From contig JANJXV010000004.1 in NCBI GenBank assembly GCA_024803745.1, forward strand, positions 43,643,358-43,707,357: a stretch of 64,000 bases of DNA. The letters are read 5' to 3'. A program made the position numbers and the translations under genes. Position 1 is the first letter of the stretch. Every line of letters begins with the position of its first letter. The notes under the pieces were generated by a model. It searched no databases and was not told where the DNA came from. It saw only the letters and a list, made by a program, of their open reading frames with translations. Below are positions 45,084 to 56,771 of this stretch, piece by piece. This stretch comes from Megascapheus bottae (taxonomy: Eukaryota; Chordata; Mammalia; Rodentia; Geomyidae).

Positions 45084-46076
45084 TAAACCTCTTTGCCTTT
45101 TTCTTAATTATAGTTTGTAAAATGATTTATAAGTTTGGTACTCACAAAATATTTTGTTTGTGTAACAAAAATCAAATAATAAAAATACAGGAAAGTTGGT
45201 TATATGATGAATATTTCAGTAGTTTTTGTTAGAAAACTAATGAAACATTTAGAAGCATAAAGAAAACATTTAATAGTAAATATATGTCATATTTTAAAAA
45301 TTTACCTTTTGCTTTTAATTTCCCTTCTGAAGATCTCTTTATCTTTCTTGACAGCAACTTTACTTATATACTAAATGAAGTACTAACTGTTTATACTACC
45401 AAATCAGTTGCTAATTGATTTTGTAAGTGAAGGTGATATTAGAAGCAAAACAATTATTTCAAAGTAGAATTGTGAGAGATTAGGTCAGGATAAAGTGATA
45501 AATTTAAATTTAAAATACTTAATCTATTAAATATTTACATTTTTCTGGTATGGTCTTTCACTATGTAAGATGTTCAATCAATAGTAAATAAAATAGTACT
45601 ATGCTCACTCACTATGTAGCGAACAATCTCAACCATCAGATATTTAATTTTCTGTCTTGTAAACTTTCTCTAAAGTGATGTGAAAGGTGATTGATGGGTT
45701 TCAAGTATTTCAATCATAGTCATATATATAATCTTTATTTAAGGAACATATCTTAATTATCTTATCCTAATTATGTTAAATATTTTATGTATTTAATTCT
45801 CCTTGTTTAGACACAACATATGGCAGAAAATCTACTGATTTTTGTCATCATCGTCCTCATTATCTTCCTCATCTACACAAGTAGATCCCATAAATGATGC
45901 ATGTTCAACATGTTAATTTTGAGAATTAATGGTTCTGTAAAAATGACTAAAACAAATAAAAATACCTAAAGATTTTCTAAGCCACCAGAATCACTTAAGA
46001 GAGCACTGATGTTCTAGTTTGTTGAAATAGAATATAAGAAATATGCAATATAATTTAATATATAAAGAAAACATAC
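45084..46076. other. unique AT-rich sequence
   Basis: 45839-45895 read on the minus strand gives a short Asp/Glu-rich frame, which is not long enough to call. Otherwise no feature. Confidence 0.45.
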
Positions 46077-46288
46077 AGTTGGGCACACACCTGTTATCCT
46101 ATTTATACAGGAGGCTAGGATCTGAGGTACAAAGCTCAAAGTTAACACAATAGAAAAGCCTGTGAGACTCTTACCTACAATTACATTAGAAATGGAGCTA
46201 GGGCTCAAGTAGTACAACACTACCTTCAATTAAAAGGTACTATACTAAGTCCCTGAGTTCAAGCATCAGGGACTGGTGGGGGAAAAAA
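46077..46288 (+). mobile_element. B1-Geo composite SINE, old
   Basis: B1-like head (GTTGGGCACACACCTGTTAT, ACAGGAGGCTAGGATCTGAG), linker (GTGAGACTCTTACCTACAAT), right half (GGAGCTAGGGCTCAAGTAGT, CCCTGAGTTCAAGCATC). Confidence 0.78.
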
Positions 46289-46875
46289 GTAAAGCAAAAA
46301 TGAAAATATACAAACAACACAATTAAATATTTATAAATTTGTGGTAGATTTCATGTTCAATTGCAATTTTAAACTACATGGCTTTTCATTTAAAAGACAA
46401 ATATTTTATTATTAAATTGTGTATTCTTATTTTAATTTAGTGACACATAAGGATTTCAGATTACCTGTAATTATATTAATCTAATGATATAGAATCCAAT
46501 TATGTGGGAATATAATCATGTATCCTCCTACTTTAGGCCCTATACCTCTAGATCAGATTTCAGAAGAATATCCCGTTACCAGCTATACTCACCTCTATTT
46601 AAGTTACCAAAAGAAATCTTAAAACACTTACTGAAAAACCTTGTTACTAGTTACACTGCTAAAGGTAAGGATTTTTATTTTATTATTTTATGATAAAATG
46701 TAGTGCAATATAAGAAAACTATTATAGTGATATTAACAATTACAATTGATTTTCATGAAACATTTCAACTTGGAGTTTTCTAATGTGCATTTTGATATTT
46801 TAACAATGTTTTCAGACTGCATAAGTTAAAGCTGCATCCTTATAACTCATTATATTTGATCTCAATTATATGAAA
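46289..46875. other. unique AT-rich sequence
   Basis: No recognisable repeat, exon or RNA gene. Confidence 0.5.
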
Positions 46876-46877
46876 CA

Positions 46878-46909
<32 letters not shown>

Positions 46910-46918
46910 ACACACATC
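46876..46918. repeat. (CA)n microsatellite
   Basis: About 42 bases of CA with one T interruption. Confidence 0.95.
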
Positions 46919-47032
46919 ACCTGCCCCTTCAAAAAAACATAAAAGGTACTTTGGATTAATACTATTCTCTCAGCTACTCTGGAGGTGTCTGTGAGAAGAA
47001 TTAAAATCAGAAAGTCACTTCAATGCAAGTCC

Positions 47033-47260
47033 CTTGTGGGGCTTGAACTTGTGGCCTTGGCACTCTCTCTGATCTCTTTTCCTCAAGGCTAGTGCTCTAC
47101 CACTTTGAAACAGAGACTCACTTCCAGGTTTTAAGTGATTAATTGAAGATAAGAGTTTCATGGGGACTTTTCTTCCAAGCCTGGCTTCAAATCTCTGTTC
47201 TCAGATCTCATCCTCTTGTGTAGCTAGAATTTCAGGCATGAACCACCAGCCCCAGGCCTA
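47033..47260 (-). mobile_element. B1-Geo composite SINE
   Basis: Right half (GGGGCTTGAACTTGTGGCCT, AGTGCTCTACCACTTTGAAA), linker (TAATTGAAGATAAGAGTTTC), B1-like head (TCATCCTCTTGTGTAGCTAG, GCATGAACCACCAGCCCC). A plus-strand B1-like scrap (CAGCTACTCTGGAGGTGTC) lies just upstream at about 46971. Confidence 0.82.
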
Positions 47261-48018
47261 AGGGAAAAATGTGATACACTATCTGAAAAAAACAACAATG
47301 AAACTTCATCTTTAAATGCAATTTGAAATTATTTATACATTACTTTTATAAAAGAAAATTGGTCTCTAGAAAAATGAAAAAAATGCAAGTTAAATTGGAA
47401 ACTAAGCTGCCTCTAAACTTATAAAAGATTCAAAACCTCTAAATTAGGCTGTGTATGAAAGTTAGCCCAAACTCAACAAACTTTGGGAGAGATTATTTTT
47501 ACCCAATGTTAGTTTGCATACTCCACATTTGCAAAATAGTCAAAGGTCATATGATTACCAGACTTGTTCCCACATTGCAAAAATTGTGAACATTTATAGA
47601 GATGAAAAGTTATTTATATATAATCAGAACTGTGAAATTTAAAGCTCAAGCTTTAATAAAATTAAGTACAAAATGGACATGTCTTCTAACTGTAATATTG
47701 TGTAGTTATTGATACCTTTCAATTGAAAAAAAGGCCATTAGGTACACACAAATAATCATTCAGAACAAAATATTGATTAATTTAGTCAATAAAATATTGA
47801 GTGCATGCAAGCAGGCAGGAAGTGAAGTTAGAAACCAAAGGAGATGGGTCTGAAGAAAAAAGTCTGTTAATATAATATGGTATTCCTAAGAGCAAAATGG
47901 AAAGGCAGTGAAGGCTACTTCTTAACCAAGAGACATATATGAAAGAGCAGTAATAGCTCATTAATAACTTTTTTAATTCTGAAATTTGATAAAGTATTTA
48001 CATTTAAAGTATGTTGAC
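47261..48018. other. unique AT-rich sequence
   Basis: No recognisable repeat, exon or RNA gene. Confidence 0.5.
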
Positions 48019-48800
48019 AACCAGAAGAAGATGGCACCCAAACAATAAGGACCAAGCCTAGCTCTCCTCCACAAATGAGAGAGTTGGGGAGTCCCAGGAG
48101 CCAACTATGCTAAGAAATGAACAACTACAAATTTACAAATCAACAGAGAACTATGCAAATGGGAAAAGAAACACAGATAAGCTTATAACCAATGCTCTCA
48201 AAGAATTAGAGACTTGAGGACCCCTTCCCCACCCTATATCACAGAGCCTCCTAGCCGTAAAAGCAGCTTCATCCCACAGATGCACGGCTGATTTATCATT
48301 TGAAAATCAATTAATGTAATTATTAATCAATTAATGTAATCAAAATAATAGAGCTAAGGTTAAGAATCATAGGATAATTTCTCTTGATGAAAAGGCATTT
48401 GACAAAATACAGCATCCATTCATGTTGAAATCCCTAGAGAAAATAGGAATAGGAGGTGCATTCTTTAAAATAATTAAAGCCATGTATGACAAAATGCTCA
48501 TCATCTCTGGCTATAAAAGAAATACAAATCAAATCAACTTTGAGATTCCACCGACTCAAGTTAGAATGGCCATTATCAAGAAATCTAAAAACAACAGATG
48601 CTGGCAGGGATGTGTCCAGGAGAGATCACTACTACAGTGTTGGTGGGAATGTAAACTCATTTAACCACTATGGAAAGCAGTATGGTGGTTCCTCAAAAGA
48701 CTAAATATAGAGCTCCCCTTTGACCAAGCAATTCCTCTCCTTGGAATTTACCCAATCATCCAGAAACAAGTACATACTCATTGCAGCATTATTTACAATA
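48019..48800 (+). mobile_element. internally deleted LINE-1 (5' part probable)
   Basis: 48019-48290 begins with AGAAGAAGATGGCACCC, carrying the AAGATGGC word found near the 5' end of human L1 (a YY1 site there), and looks like L1 5' sequence by composition only. 48370-48480 is reverse transcriptase sequence ([16 protein letters not shown]). At about 48493 it jumps over more than 1 kb to the C-terminal region ([40 protein letters not shown]) and stops at about 48800 in front of a SINE. The ORF2 parts are certain, the 5' part is not. Confidence 0.68.
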
Positions 48801-49025
48801 TCGGATCATGCCTGCAATCCTAGCTACTCAGGAAGTAAAATCGGTGGTTTGAAGCCAGTCTGGGCAGGAAAGTCAGTAAGACTCTAATCTCCAAGTATCA
48901 GCCCAAAAGTCCTTAGTGACACCATGACATCGTATTAGGGTATTAATCTTCAAAAAAAAAAAATTCAGGGACACTGCCTAGCCCATGACTTCAAGTCTTG
49001 GGACCAGCACAAAGTAAAAATAAAA
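48801..49025 (+). mobile_element. B1-Geo composite SINE fused to the L1
   Basis: Starts inside the B1-like head (TCATGCCTGCAATCCTAGCT), without its first bases, right after L1 ORF2 sequence. It then has a linker (GACTCTAATCTCCAAG), a poor right half, CTTCAAGTCTTGGGACC and an A-rich tail. There is no target duplication between L1 and SINE. Confidence 0.75.
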
Positions 49026-49292
49026 ACAAAACAACAACAACCACATCAAAAACAATGTAGCACAAGATTACAGAATGGGTTCTCTTCATTAAGGAACATT
49101 TTCCATTTGGAAATCGTTAATTGTATTTTTTGTAGGGGTGATCTGCTACTAGAAAGAAGAATGTACTCTTTAAGTGGCAGGGAAAACAAAAGTAGTAGAA
49201 ATAAGAGTATATATGATGACATATATAGAATACATATTATATAATAAATATATACATATAAGAACACGAATGCCAGTTTAATACATCACCCC
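49026..49292. other. unique AT-rich sequence
   Basis: No feature recognised. Confidence 0.4.
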
Positions 49293-49580
49293 CTTTGGGT
49301 ACCCAAGTTTATGGACATGGTCTTGGAGATATAAACATAATTACATAGACATAAAATCTATGATGAGATATACATATACTCTCTATGTATGGGATATATA
49401 CTCTATAGACAATGTTCTATAGATCTATATGTATCTATAACATACAAACTCTCAGCTTAATTTTAATTTTGTACTTATATTTATATGCCAGTGATTGAAT
49501 ATAGAGATAGCATTCTTGAGTATTTACTTGTCAAGCTTGACCTTTGATATATGATGTAAAAAAATCAATGTTAATAAAAC
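49293..49580 (-). repeat. unclassified dispersed repeat, copy 3 of 3
   Basis: Read on the minus strand it follows copy 1 in order: TTATTAACATTGATTTTTTT, ACATCATATATCAAAGGTCA, TACTCAAGAATGCTATCTCT, TTCAATCACTGGCATA, AAATTAAAATTAAGCTGAGA, GATTTTATGTCTATGTAATT, ATGTTTATATCTCCAAGACC, CATGTCCATAAACTTGGGTA. An AT-rich insertion at about 49355-49420 separates the two halves. Confidence 0.75.
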
Positions 49581-50496
49581 CTTTTTTAAAAAAGTATGTT
49601 GAAAACACCATACAATAAAATGTCCCTTATCACTATACTTTCCCCAAAGGAGGGAATTCCTCCATCATTTTCTTAACTCCTCAGTGTGTAATTGGAAATG
49701 ATATACATAGCAACATGGCAGATTAGTAACCAATGCATCATTTGTTTGACCTTTCAGTGTGAATTAGTACAGTGGGAAAGGACAAGCAGAAACTCTATGA
49801 CTAAACCACAATCAATACTGCATTCCAGGAGGGCAATAGAAACTCCTGTCATCATTAAGCATTTCGCGGATGCAAAAGCAGTGATCTCTACCATTTTACA
49901 TTAGCTTGCCCACACAGAAAACACGTGGAAACTGTGGATTCACTGTGGTCTGCAACAGGCTTCATGGAGCATAAATGTTGGCTATGGTAGATGCAGTATC
50001 ATGCCTACAGAAAACCACTGATCATGTAATATACATTGGTTTGTGGCAAAGAGTTTGGGTAACTGAGTGCATTTGCTCATAGTTTAAAAAGAATTAGAAG
50101 CACTTTCATTCACTTGGAATGTATGGCAATTATTAATTGCTGCTTTTTGAAGACTAACAGTAATGTAGTCTGAGGATGTATCAATAGTACATTGATATTT
50201 CATGAACCTTCAAACATCCGTGTATTTATGGCATTCTCTTCATTTAATAGGTCATGCGAATTGTGACTAGTACAATAAAAATCCTTATAAACCAGACATC
50301 ATCTAGAAGCTCAATGAATTTCTCTAGAGTTTCAAGAGGACACAGGTTCAGTGAGGCACTAGGGAGTAATACTTAGGAAAAAAAGGTCCTCTCTTTAATT
50401 TGAAAGGAAAGTCAACAGGCATGATCCACTGGCATCCACTGTTCATCCTTGAAATGCCAATTTTTTTCCTCTGGATAAAATTAGAATGTATGTACA
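49581..50496. other. unique sequence
   Basis: No recognisable repeat, exon or RNA gene. The 49.69-49.90 kb open frame has no family signature. Confidence 0.5.
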
Positions 50497-50520
50497 ACAC
50501 ACACACACACACACACACAC
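50497..50520. repeat. (AC)n microsatellite
   Basis: About 24 bases of AC. Confidence 0.95.
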
Positions 50521-51068
50521 ATTCTACCCTAACAGCCTCAGCCAGCACCATTACCAGGAAAATTATGGAATGGTTGATTCAAAAGAGAAAATATAGCATA
50601 GATAGTAGCCATGACTGTTCAAATTCAGCCATTTGTGTGGAAACTCCAGAAAACTGTACACAAAACATTCTTGTGATGACCATTGGAGGCCAAATTCTGA
50701 CCAAACCATGTGAGATCTCGTAGGACTGTGTATATTCACCCATTTAGAGATTTTCAATGTTGGTATGTGAATAATACAATAGTAATGAATTATCACTCAA
50801 CATATATAAAGGATATACTTAAGCATAACAGATAAAATGCATGGTAATATACTGAAATGCACCTGATATATACGAATTTGAGGAACATTGTGAGCTGATA
50901 GATATATCTACTATTTCATCCTCTTCCCATGTTTTCCTTTAGGCTGCATTTCATCTGAGACAGAGTGAAGCTAAGGGTAATTCTTGCCTTTCCCTGTGGG
51001 ACATAGGATCCATTCAGAGAAATTGCAATATGTGTAATTTTTAGGAATGTTATTATACTTAGATATTC
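50521..51068. other. unique AT-rich sequence
   Basis: No recognisable repeat, exon or RNA gene. Confidence 0.5.
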
Positions 51069-51385
51069 TCAGCTGAGTGCACTGGTTCATAACTAGAATC
51101 CTAGTTACACTAGAAGTTGAGATAAGGAAGATCCATTCTTGGCCAACAAAGTTTAAAATAAAAAGTTCATCAAATTCTATCTCAACAGAAAGAGCTGGGT
51201 GTGGTTATGCATGCAAAACATCCCAACTATGGTAGGAAAAATAAGTAGGAAAATTGTGGTGCCAGGCTGGTCTGGCAAAAGAGTGAGACCCTATCTCCAA
51301 AATAATAGAACAAAAAAGGCTGGAGAAATGGCTCAGTGGTAGAACATCTGCCTAGAAAGAAAAATAGTTCATACCCTACTACTAC
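51069..51385 (+). mobile_element. B1/ID composite SINE, older type
   Basis: A B1-like unit at 51069-51190 (TGAGTGCACTGGTTCATAAC) is followed by a second at 51191-51308 (GAGCTGGGTGTGGTTATGCA, GAGTGAGACCCTATCTCCAA). Last comes an ID-like tRNA segment at 51318-51360 (GGCTGGAGAAATGGCTCAGT, GGTAGAACATCTGCCTAG). The last two together look like the B1-dID arrangement known from squirrels and relatives, without the Geo right half. Confidence 0.68.
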
Positions 51386-51889
51386 CTCTATCAAATTATT
51401 TTTGTACATAAGTTATAATAGATAAGGAGCCTCTATCACACAGTGTATGTCTCGTCAACCCAGAAATCCTTTTGAATTACTGAGAAAAATTAATGAAATA
51501 TGTTGAAAAGTTCTTGGTCCATTATTGAATATGTTGATAGGAACACTAATAAGGCATCAAAATAATTAAATCCTCACATCCAAAATTTACATATCTGGTG
51601 ATAGAAAAAAATCTACAGATTAGCTTCTGTCTACATACACCATTTTACTACACGTTTGCTATATATAATAAAGATTTTGATCATGATATTGTCATGCATA
51701 TCAAAAATATAATTATATTATTTTTACCCTTCCATTATTTTGCATATACTCCTTCACTCTCCTCTTTTTTTCTACACTCACATAACTTTATTATTTTCTT
51801 TTACTTATTTTCTCTGTTGTGTCCATCTAAAAAAGAAAATATTCAAAAATACTTGACTTTGTGAGAGTAACTGTTTTCACAAAATATTA
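51386..51889. other. unique AT-rich sequence
   Basis: 51.70-51.85 kb is pyrimidine-rich and could be decayed 3'UTR of the L1 that follows; not certain. Confidence 0.4.
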
Positions 51890-52780
51890 CAATATAAAAT
51901 TTCATCCTTTTACCAGCAAAATACATGTTTTCATATTTCTTCATTGATGAGTAAAATCTGATTGCATATGTACTATATCTTCTTTATTCATCTGTTGATG
52001 GACTTTAAGACAGATTCAATAATTTGTCTATTATGAATAATGATGAGACAAACATGTATATGCAGGTATCCTGTGGTAATATGATGAATTTGAATTTTTC
52101 TATCCATAACAGAAGGGATAACAGTAAGCTTAATTTTTTGAGGCTACTCCATAATTATTTCAATTGAGGCTGGACAAATTTATATTACCAAAAGCAGTGC
52201 ACAGAGTGTTTTTTTCAGTACATTCTTGCCAGCATTTCTGTTGTATGGCTTTTTGATGATTGCCATTCTGACTATCTTAAAATGGAGTGCATATGCAGTT
52301 TAAATTTACATTTGCCCCAGAACTAAAGATATTGAAACACTTTCTCATCTTCTTATAGGCTTCATGGATGTCACTTGAAGTGTATTTGTTTAGATTAATT
52401 ACTTATTTATTGACTGAATTGTTTACTGTGAGTGTAACTTTTTAAGTCCTATGAACATTCTAGAATAAATATGAAGATGTAGAAAATATAAGTATAAATA
52501 TCTGCCAAAAACTTTTCTCCCTGTCCACTGGTTGTGTCTTCATTCTACTCTTGTAATTGTTTTCGTCATTATACAGAACTTTTTAATTTGATGCCTTCCA
52601 ATTTTTCAATTCTTATTTTTATTGGCTTGGACACAGGAGTCCTAGTCAGAAAGTCACTTGATATGATTCTCCCATACTTCACTCCAGCAGTTTCAAAGTT
52701 TCAGTTCTTATTCTAAGAACTTTGATCTATTTTAGATTGATTTTTGTATGGGTTCATCTTAAATCTTATTTATACTATAT
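51890..52780 (-). mobile_element. ancient LINE-1 (ORF2 C-terminal half)
   Basis: The minus strand of L1 ORF2 is recognisable by order of phrases: TTCATCTGTTGATGGAC, ATTATGAATAATGATGAGAC, AATTTATATTACCAAAAGCA, TTCTTGCCAGCATTTCTGTT, GATTGCCATTCTGACTA. It is far more diverged than the other L1 copies, fitting an old L1M-type insertion. Confidence 0.72.
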
Positions 52781-53159
52781 GAGGACATATAGTTTGTATT
52801 GTATTCTATAAAGAATATAGAAGAGAAACCATAAGCTCATGACTTCAGGTCAAGGAATGTGTTGGCATAAAGCAAAAATATTTCTGACAAAATAAAAAAA
52901 ACATGTTTAACTGTATGTAAACCACATAAATCTCACTTATTCTCTACTCAAAATACCCTGCCAAATTCCCATAATATTTTGGCATCTTCAATATTTTCCA
53001 GCACAACAAACATTGGAAATCTAAGTGTAAAGAAATAGCAAAGCTAACTAATTTTGTTCCAAGCATTCGAGCCGATTTTACACATGTTTATATGTCACTA
53101 CATGAAATGGTGCTTATTAAAATGAACTTCAAGAAATGGAAACATGAGCTTTTTTATTG
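52781..53159. other. unique AT-rich sequence
   Basis: No recognisable repeat, exon or RNA gene. Confidence 0.45.
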
Positions 53160-53487
53160 CATTCTTTTAGTTATTTCTTTTTTTCCTTCTTAGTTTTTTT
53201 CTTTGGTTTATTCCCCATTGCCATTGCTTTTGATTTCTGTATCTTCTATTTTTATGTAAGTTTGCCTGATCTGGGGAAAAAATGGGAATCACAAAGGATG
53301 AGTATCTAGTGATAATCACTATACACTATGTTGGAAAATGAACTTTACAACTTGAGGGGAGTGGGGGAATAAGAAAAACTGAGGGAGTAGCTAACACTAT
53401 TCCAAAAGAAATGTACTCATTACCTTTCTTATGTAGCTGTAATCTCTCAGTACATCACCTTTACAATAAAATTTAAATTAAAATGAT
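53160..53487 (+). mobile_element. LINE-like 3' end, second copy of the 3.7-kb type
   Basis: Shares with 3670-4325: GGAAAATGAACTTTACAACT, AGAAATGTACTCATTACC, AGCTGTAATCTCTCAGTACA, TCACCTTTACAATAAAATTT and the A-rich end. No SINE interrupts this copy. Family not identified. Confidence 0.6.
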
Positions 53488-54091
53488 AATATGAACATAT
53501 TTATATTGAAACCACAACTTCAGTCCCTTGAAAGAAATCTTGAAAAACATATCACTTTGTAGATTAGAATATATTCACTTTATGGTTCATGTGTCCTTTA
53601 CCTTCAACAAATGTACATGTTCATTTCCTTCTCGTAAATTTTCTATATCAGTTAATACATTCATCCCAAATTCCAGATTACTCATAAATTCTCTCATTTT
53701 TTGTGTACTTATCCATAAGGCCATTCTTTTGCCTGGACTGTTAGGATATTGTCATCTTCTTGCTAATTATATTGATGTTAGAATCACTTAGTGTGAGACA
53801 GAGTGACTCAGATTCTTCCACACAGAAACAAGAGAATGGGAGTACAAAATTAGGATGATCTCAAATTGTCTCCAGCTGTTTTCAGCTTCTTTGGAAATAC
53901 ACTGTGATAATCCTTCCAAATATAACTTTATTGATAAGTCTACACAGAAATTCTTAGGTCCTGTCCTTTTGTCACAGATCCGAAGATGTCTCTTAAGTGC
54001 TCATCTTATTTATGAAGGCCAATACTTCCTTCTCATATGATGTTATTGCTTTTGACTTTCAGGAAAAGTTATAATACAATAGTAATTGATT
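53488..54091. other. unique sequence
   Basis: Open frames of 61 and 87 codons here have no family signature. No recognisable repeat or RNA gene. Confidence 0.5.
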
Positions 54092-54336
54092 GTTTTTGGT
54101 TTTGTTTTTTGTTTTGGTCAGTCGTGGGACTTTGTCCTCTGGGCCTGGGTGCTATCTCTGAGCTCTTCAGCTCAAGGCTACCACAGTGAGCCACAGTGCC
54201 ATTTCTGCTTTTCTAGTGATTGATTGGAGATAAGAGTCTCAAGGTCTTTGTTGACCAGGCTGCCTTTGAACCGAGATCCTCAGATCTCAGCCTTCTGAAT
54301 AGCTAAGATTACAGGCATTAGCCACAGCACCCAACC
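54092..54336 (-). mobile_element. B1-Geo composite SINE, complete
   Basis: T/G-rich tail, right half (CTCTGGGCCTGGGTGCTATC, TTCAGCTCAAGGCTACCAC, with a short deletion of the CTACCACTT part), linker (GGAGATAAGAGTCTCAAGGT), B1-like head (CTCAGCCTTCTGAATAGCTA, GCATTAGCCACAGCACCCA). AGTAATT on both sides may be the target duplication. Confidence 0.9.
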
Positions 54337-54570
54337 CAGTAATTTCATTTCTTGTTATACAAAAGATTTCTAATGTTTGGTAAGGTAGGATAGACAAGGT
54401 GGTTTTTTTTTCTTTCTTTTCTCTTTTTTCTGCTTATGATGAATAATTGCTCTCAAATATTTAAAATAGGTATCTCATGTAGAAAAAATACATTAGACCT
54501 TAACCTTAGTTTAATAACAACTAAGCAATCAAATACTAATGCATTTAATTTAATGATTTTTTTTTAATCT

Positions 54571-54799
54571 GCCCTAGGGCTTGAACACCATCTGGTTGCC
54601 TGAATGCTTTTTGTGAAGGGTAGGTAGTGGTTTACCACCGTGAGACACAGCACCACTTCTGGTGTTCTGGTGGTTCACTAGAGGTGAGAGTCTAACAGAC
54701 TTTGCTTCCTGGGCTGGCTTTGAGGCACAATCCTCAGTTCTCAGGCTCCAGCTCTCAGTCTGTTGGGATTACAGACATGAGCCACCAGCACCTGGCTTG
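54571..54799 (-). mobile_element. B1-Geo composite SINE
   Basis: Right half (CTAGGGCTTGAACACCATCT, GAGACACAGCACCACTTCTG), linker (GTGAGAGTCTAACAGACTTT), B1-like head (GGCTTTGAGGCACAATCCTC, CAGACATGAGCCACCAGCAC). Confidence 0.84.
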
Positions 54800-55639
54800 T
54801 GAGATTTGTTTAATGACATCAGCACAAGAGAAATATATTAAATCTCCTGATGGAGAAAAGCAAACTGCCGTGCCTAGTGCAGGTGAGCTTCATGAAGTCA
54901 CGTGAAGGCTGGAACAAACAAAGCAGGAGAGTCAGGAGCCTTCCTGACTGCCTCCCTTGCTCAGGGACCCTGCCTCCACAATGGGAAGTGTCTGCTCTTC
55001 CCCAGTCTTGTGCCTGTCCTCTTATGGACTAGAGCAACACCATCAGCTCTCTGAGCTCTCTAATTGGAAGACTCATCTGTAATAACATATGTAATTACAA
55101 TTATTTTTAACAACTAACTAAGGAAATAAATACCATCTTGACTACTTCCCTGGAAAACTCTAATAGACTGATACTGCTTGGTTCCTAATACTCAATATCC
55201 TGTGTTTTTCTTGATCATTATTTTTTCTTTTGTATCTAGGTAGACACCCAGGGGAAATACTAAGAACTACATGAACTATTTTGGTACATACAATGAAAAT
55301 TTGAAGCATTATATAAGTTTATTTACCCTTATTAATGTTTGTGTCATTTCTTATATATATCCTTTTACTTAGACCACCTTTCCTTATTGTTTATCATGTA
55401 TGGTTCTATTTTAATTAAATTTACATGTTTTATGATCTGTTCTTTGAAATCTCTACCATGAATGAATACATGAAAATATTTTTCTTTCGGTTTGTATATA
55501 ACAAAACATTTTAAGACATTCATAATTTTTCTTAAGTATACAATAAATCAGTTTTCTATATGCATCAGCATTTATCTCATTTCTGGTAGATATCAAGCAT
55601 AATAAATGATAATAATGTAATAGTTTACACAGATTTCAT
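54800..55639. other. unique sequence
   Basis: 54880-55040 is relatively GC-rich with short open frames lacking any family signature; could be an unidentified old insertion. Otherwise nothing. Confidence 0.42.
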
Positions 55640-56075
55640 TTTTTAATTTTATTATATTGTTGGGATAATGTATAGAGTGGTTACAGTTACATCCATCACA
55701 TAATGGGCATATTATTTCTTGAAACATGATACCCCTTCTCATGTTTTAGTCCCCCTTTACTTCCTCTTATCCCCTCCCAATCATTTTATTTTCCCCCTTT
55801 CCTTTCTTATTTCAAATATACAAATAAATTCAGTAAATTCAGTATACCAGGTAAGAAAGTCAGATGCAGTAACCACATGAGATTAACCATAAGTGGAAAA
55901 AGAGAGAAAAGAAACAACTTCATTTAGTGCAATAGGAACAATAATAAGGATAAACCTCGTGTTTCCATATCTTAGAGTTCATTCAGTTTAGTCTCATCCT
56001 GTATGACCATATATACATAATTTTTGAGGTATTGTGATCCTCTGCTAGGACAATCCTAGTTGTGTATTATATTTC
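55640..56075 (-). mobile_element. older L1 3'UTR
   Basis: T-rich start, GAGTGGTTACAGTTACATCC, ATACCCCTTCTCATGTTTTA, C-rich stretch at 55740-55800, AGTATACCAGGTAAGAAAGT, TCGTGTTTCCATATCTTAGA. This has the same order as the L1 3'UTRs at 21.6 and 39.4 kb but is more diverged. Confidence 0.78.
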
Positions 56076-56520
56076 ACTTTTAATGTAATTCTTGAATACA
56101 TTTACTAGTCTCTCATTTGGCATTTCTGCTCATTTTATCCTGAACGTACCAGGGCAATATTCTTATCTCTTTGTTTCCCCAAGTTTTGACTCAAGATAGC
56201 CAATATACAGGCCCTTCTAACTTTCCCCTGTTGCTACTTGTCAGGTTATACCAATTTCATATGATGCCAATTTCTATCCACAAGGGACAACACTACCTAG
56301 CTGATAAAGCCATTATGTTCAGATTTTTGTTCCTTGTCTTTTTTCTACCATGGAGATTACTAAGAAGTGCAGTAATTATTTTCATAGCCTGACTTCTAGA
56401 CAGTATTGCTACCATGACAATCACATCCACATTATGGAAAGAAACCTTATATCCCCAAACAATAAGATAAACATCTAATAAAAACAAATGAAAGATTTGT
56501 CAAAAAATTTGATTAAGTAT
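56076..56520. other. unique sequence
   Basis: No recognisable repeat, exon or RNA gene. Confidence 0.45.
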
Positions 56521-56580
56521 ATATATATATGTGTGTGTGTGTATACGTATATATATACATATATACGTATACACACACAT
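56521..56580. repeat. TA/TG/CA-rich imperfect palindrome
   Basis: A GTGTGTGTATACGTATAT arm at about 56534-56551 and its reverse complement at about 56561-56578 (ATATACGTATACACACAC) are separated by a few bases. It could extrude as a cruciform. It probably arose from expansion of TA and TG around a GTATAC core. Confidence 0.85.
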
Positions 56581-56767
56581 ATGGTTAGGAATGTAGCCTA
56601 GCAGCAGAGGGCTTGCCTAGCATGCATGAAACTCTGAGTTCAATTCTTTGGTTCCACATATGCAGAAAAAGCCAGAAGTGGGCCTGTGGCTCAAGTGGTA
56701 GAGGTCTAGCCTTGGGACAGCTCAAGAGCAGTGCCCAGGCCCAGAGTTCAAGCTGCAGGCCTGACAA
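56581..56767 (+). mobile_element. IDL-Geo SINE
   Basis: tRNA-like head (GGAATGTAGCCTAGCAGCAG, TTGCCTAGCATGCATGAAAC, B-box-like GAGTTCAATTC), linker CACATATGCAGAAAAAGCC, right half (GGCTCAAGTGGTAGAGGTCT, AGAGTTCAAGC). Lies between two AT/TG microsatellites. Confidence 0.88.
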
Positions 56768-56771
56768 AAGA

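Noticed and set aside
45839..45895. Minus-strand Asp/Glu-rich frame, like the acidic tail of a chromatin protein pseudogene
   Set aside because: Only about 20 codons, with no similarity upstream. A simple GAT/GAA-rich stretch explains it.
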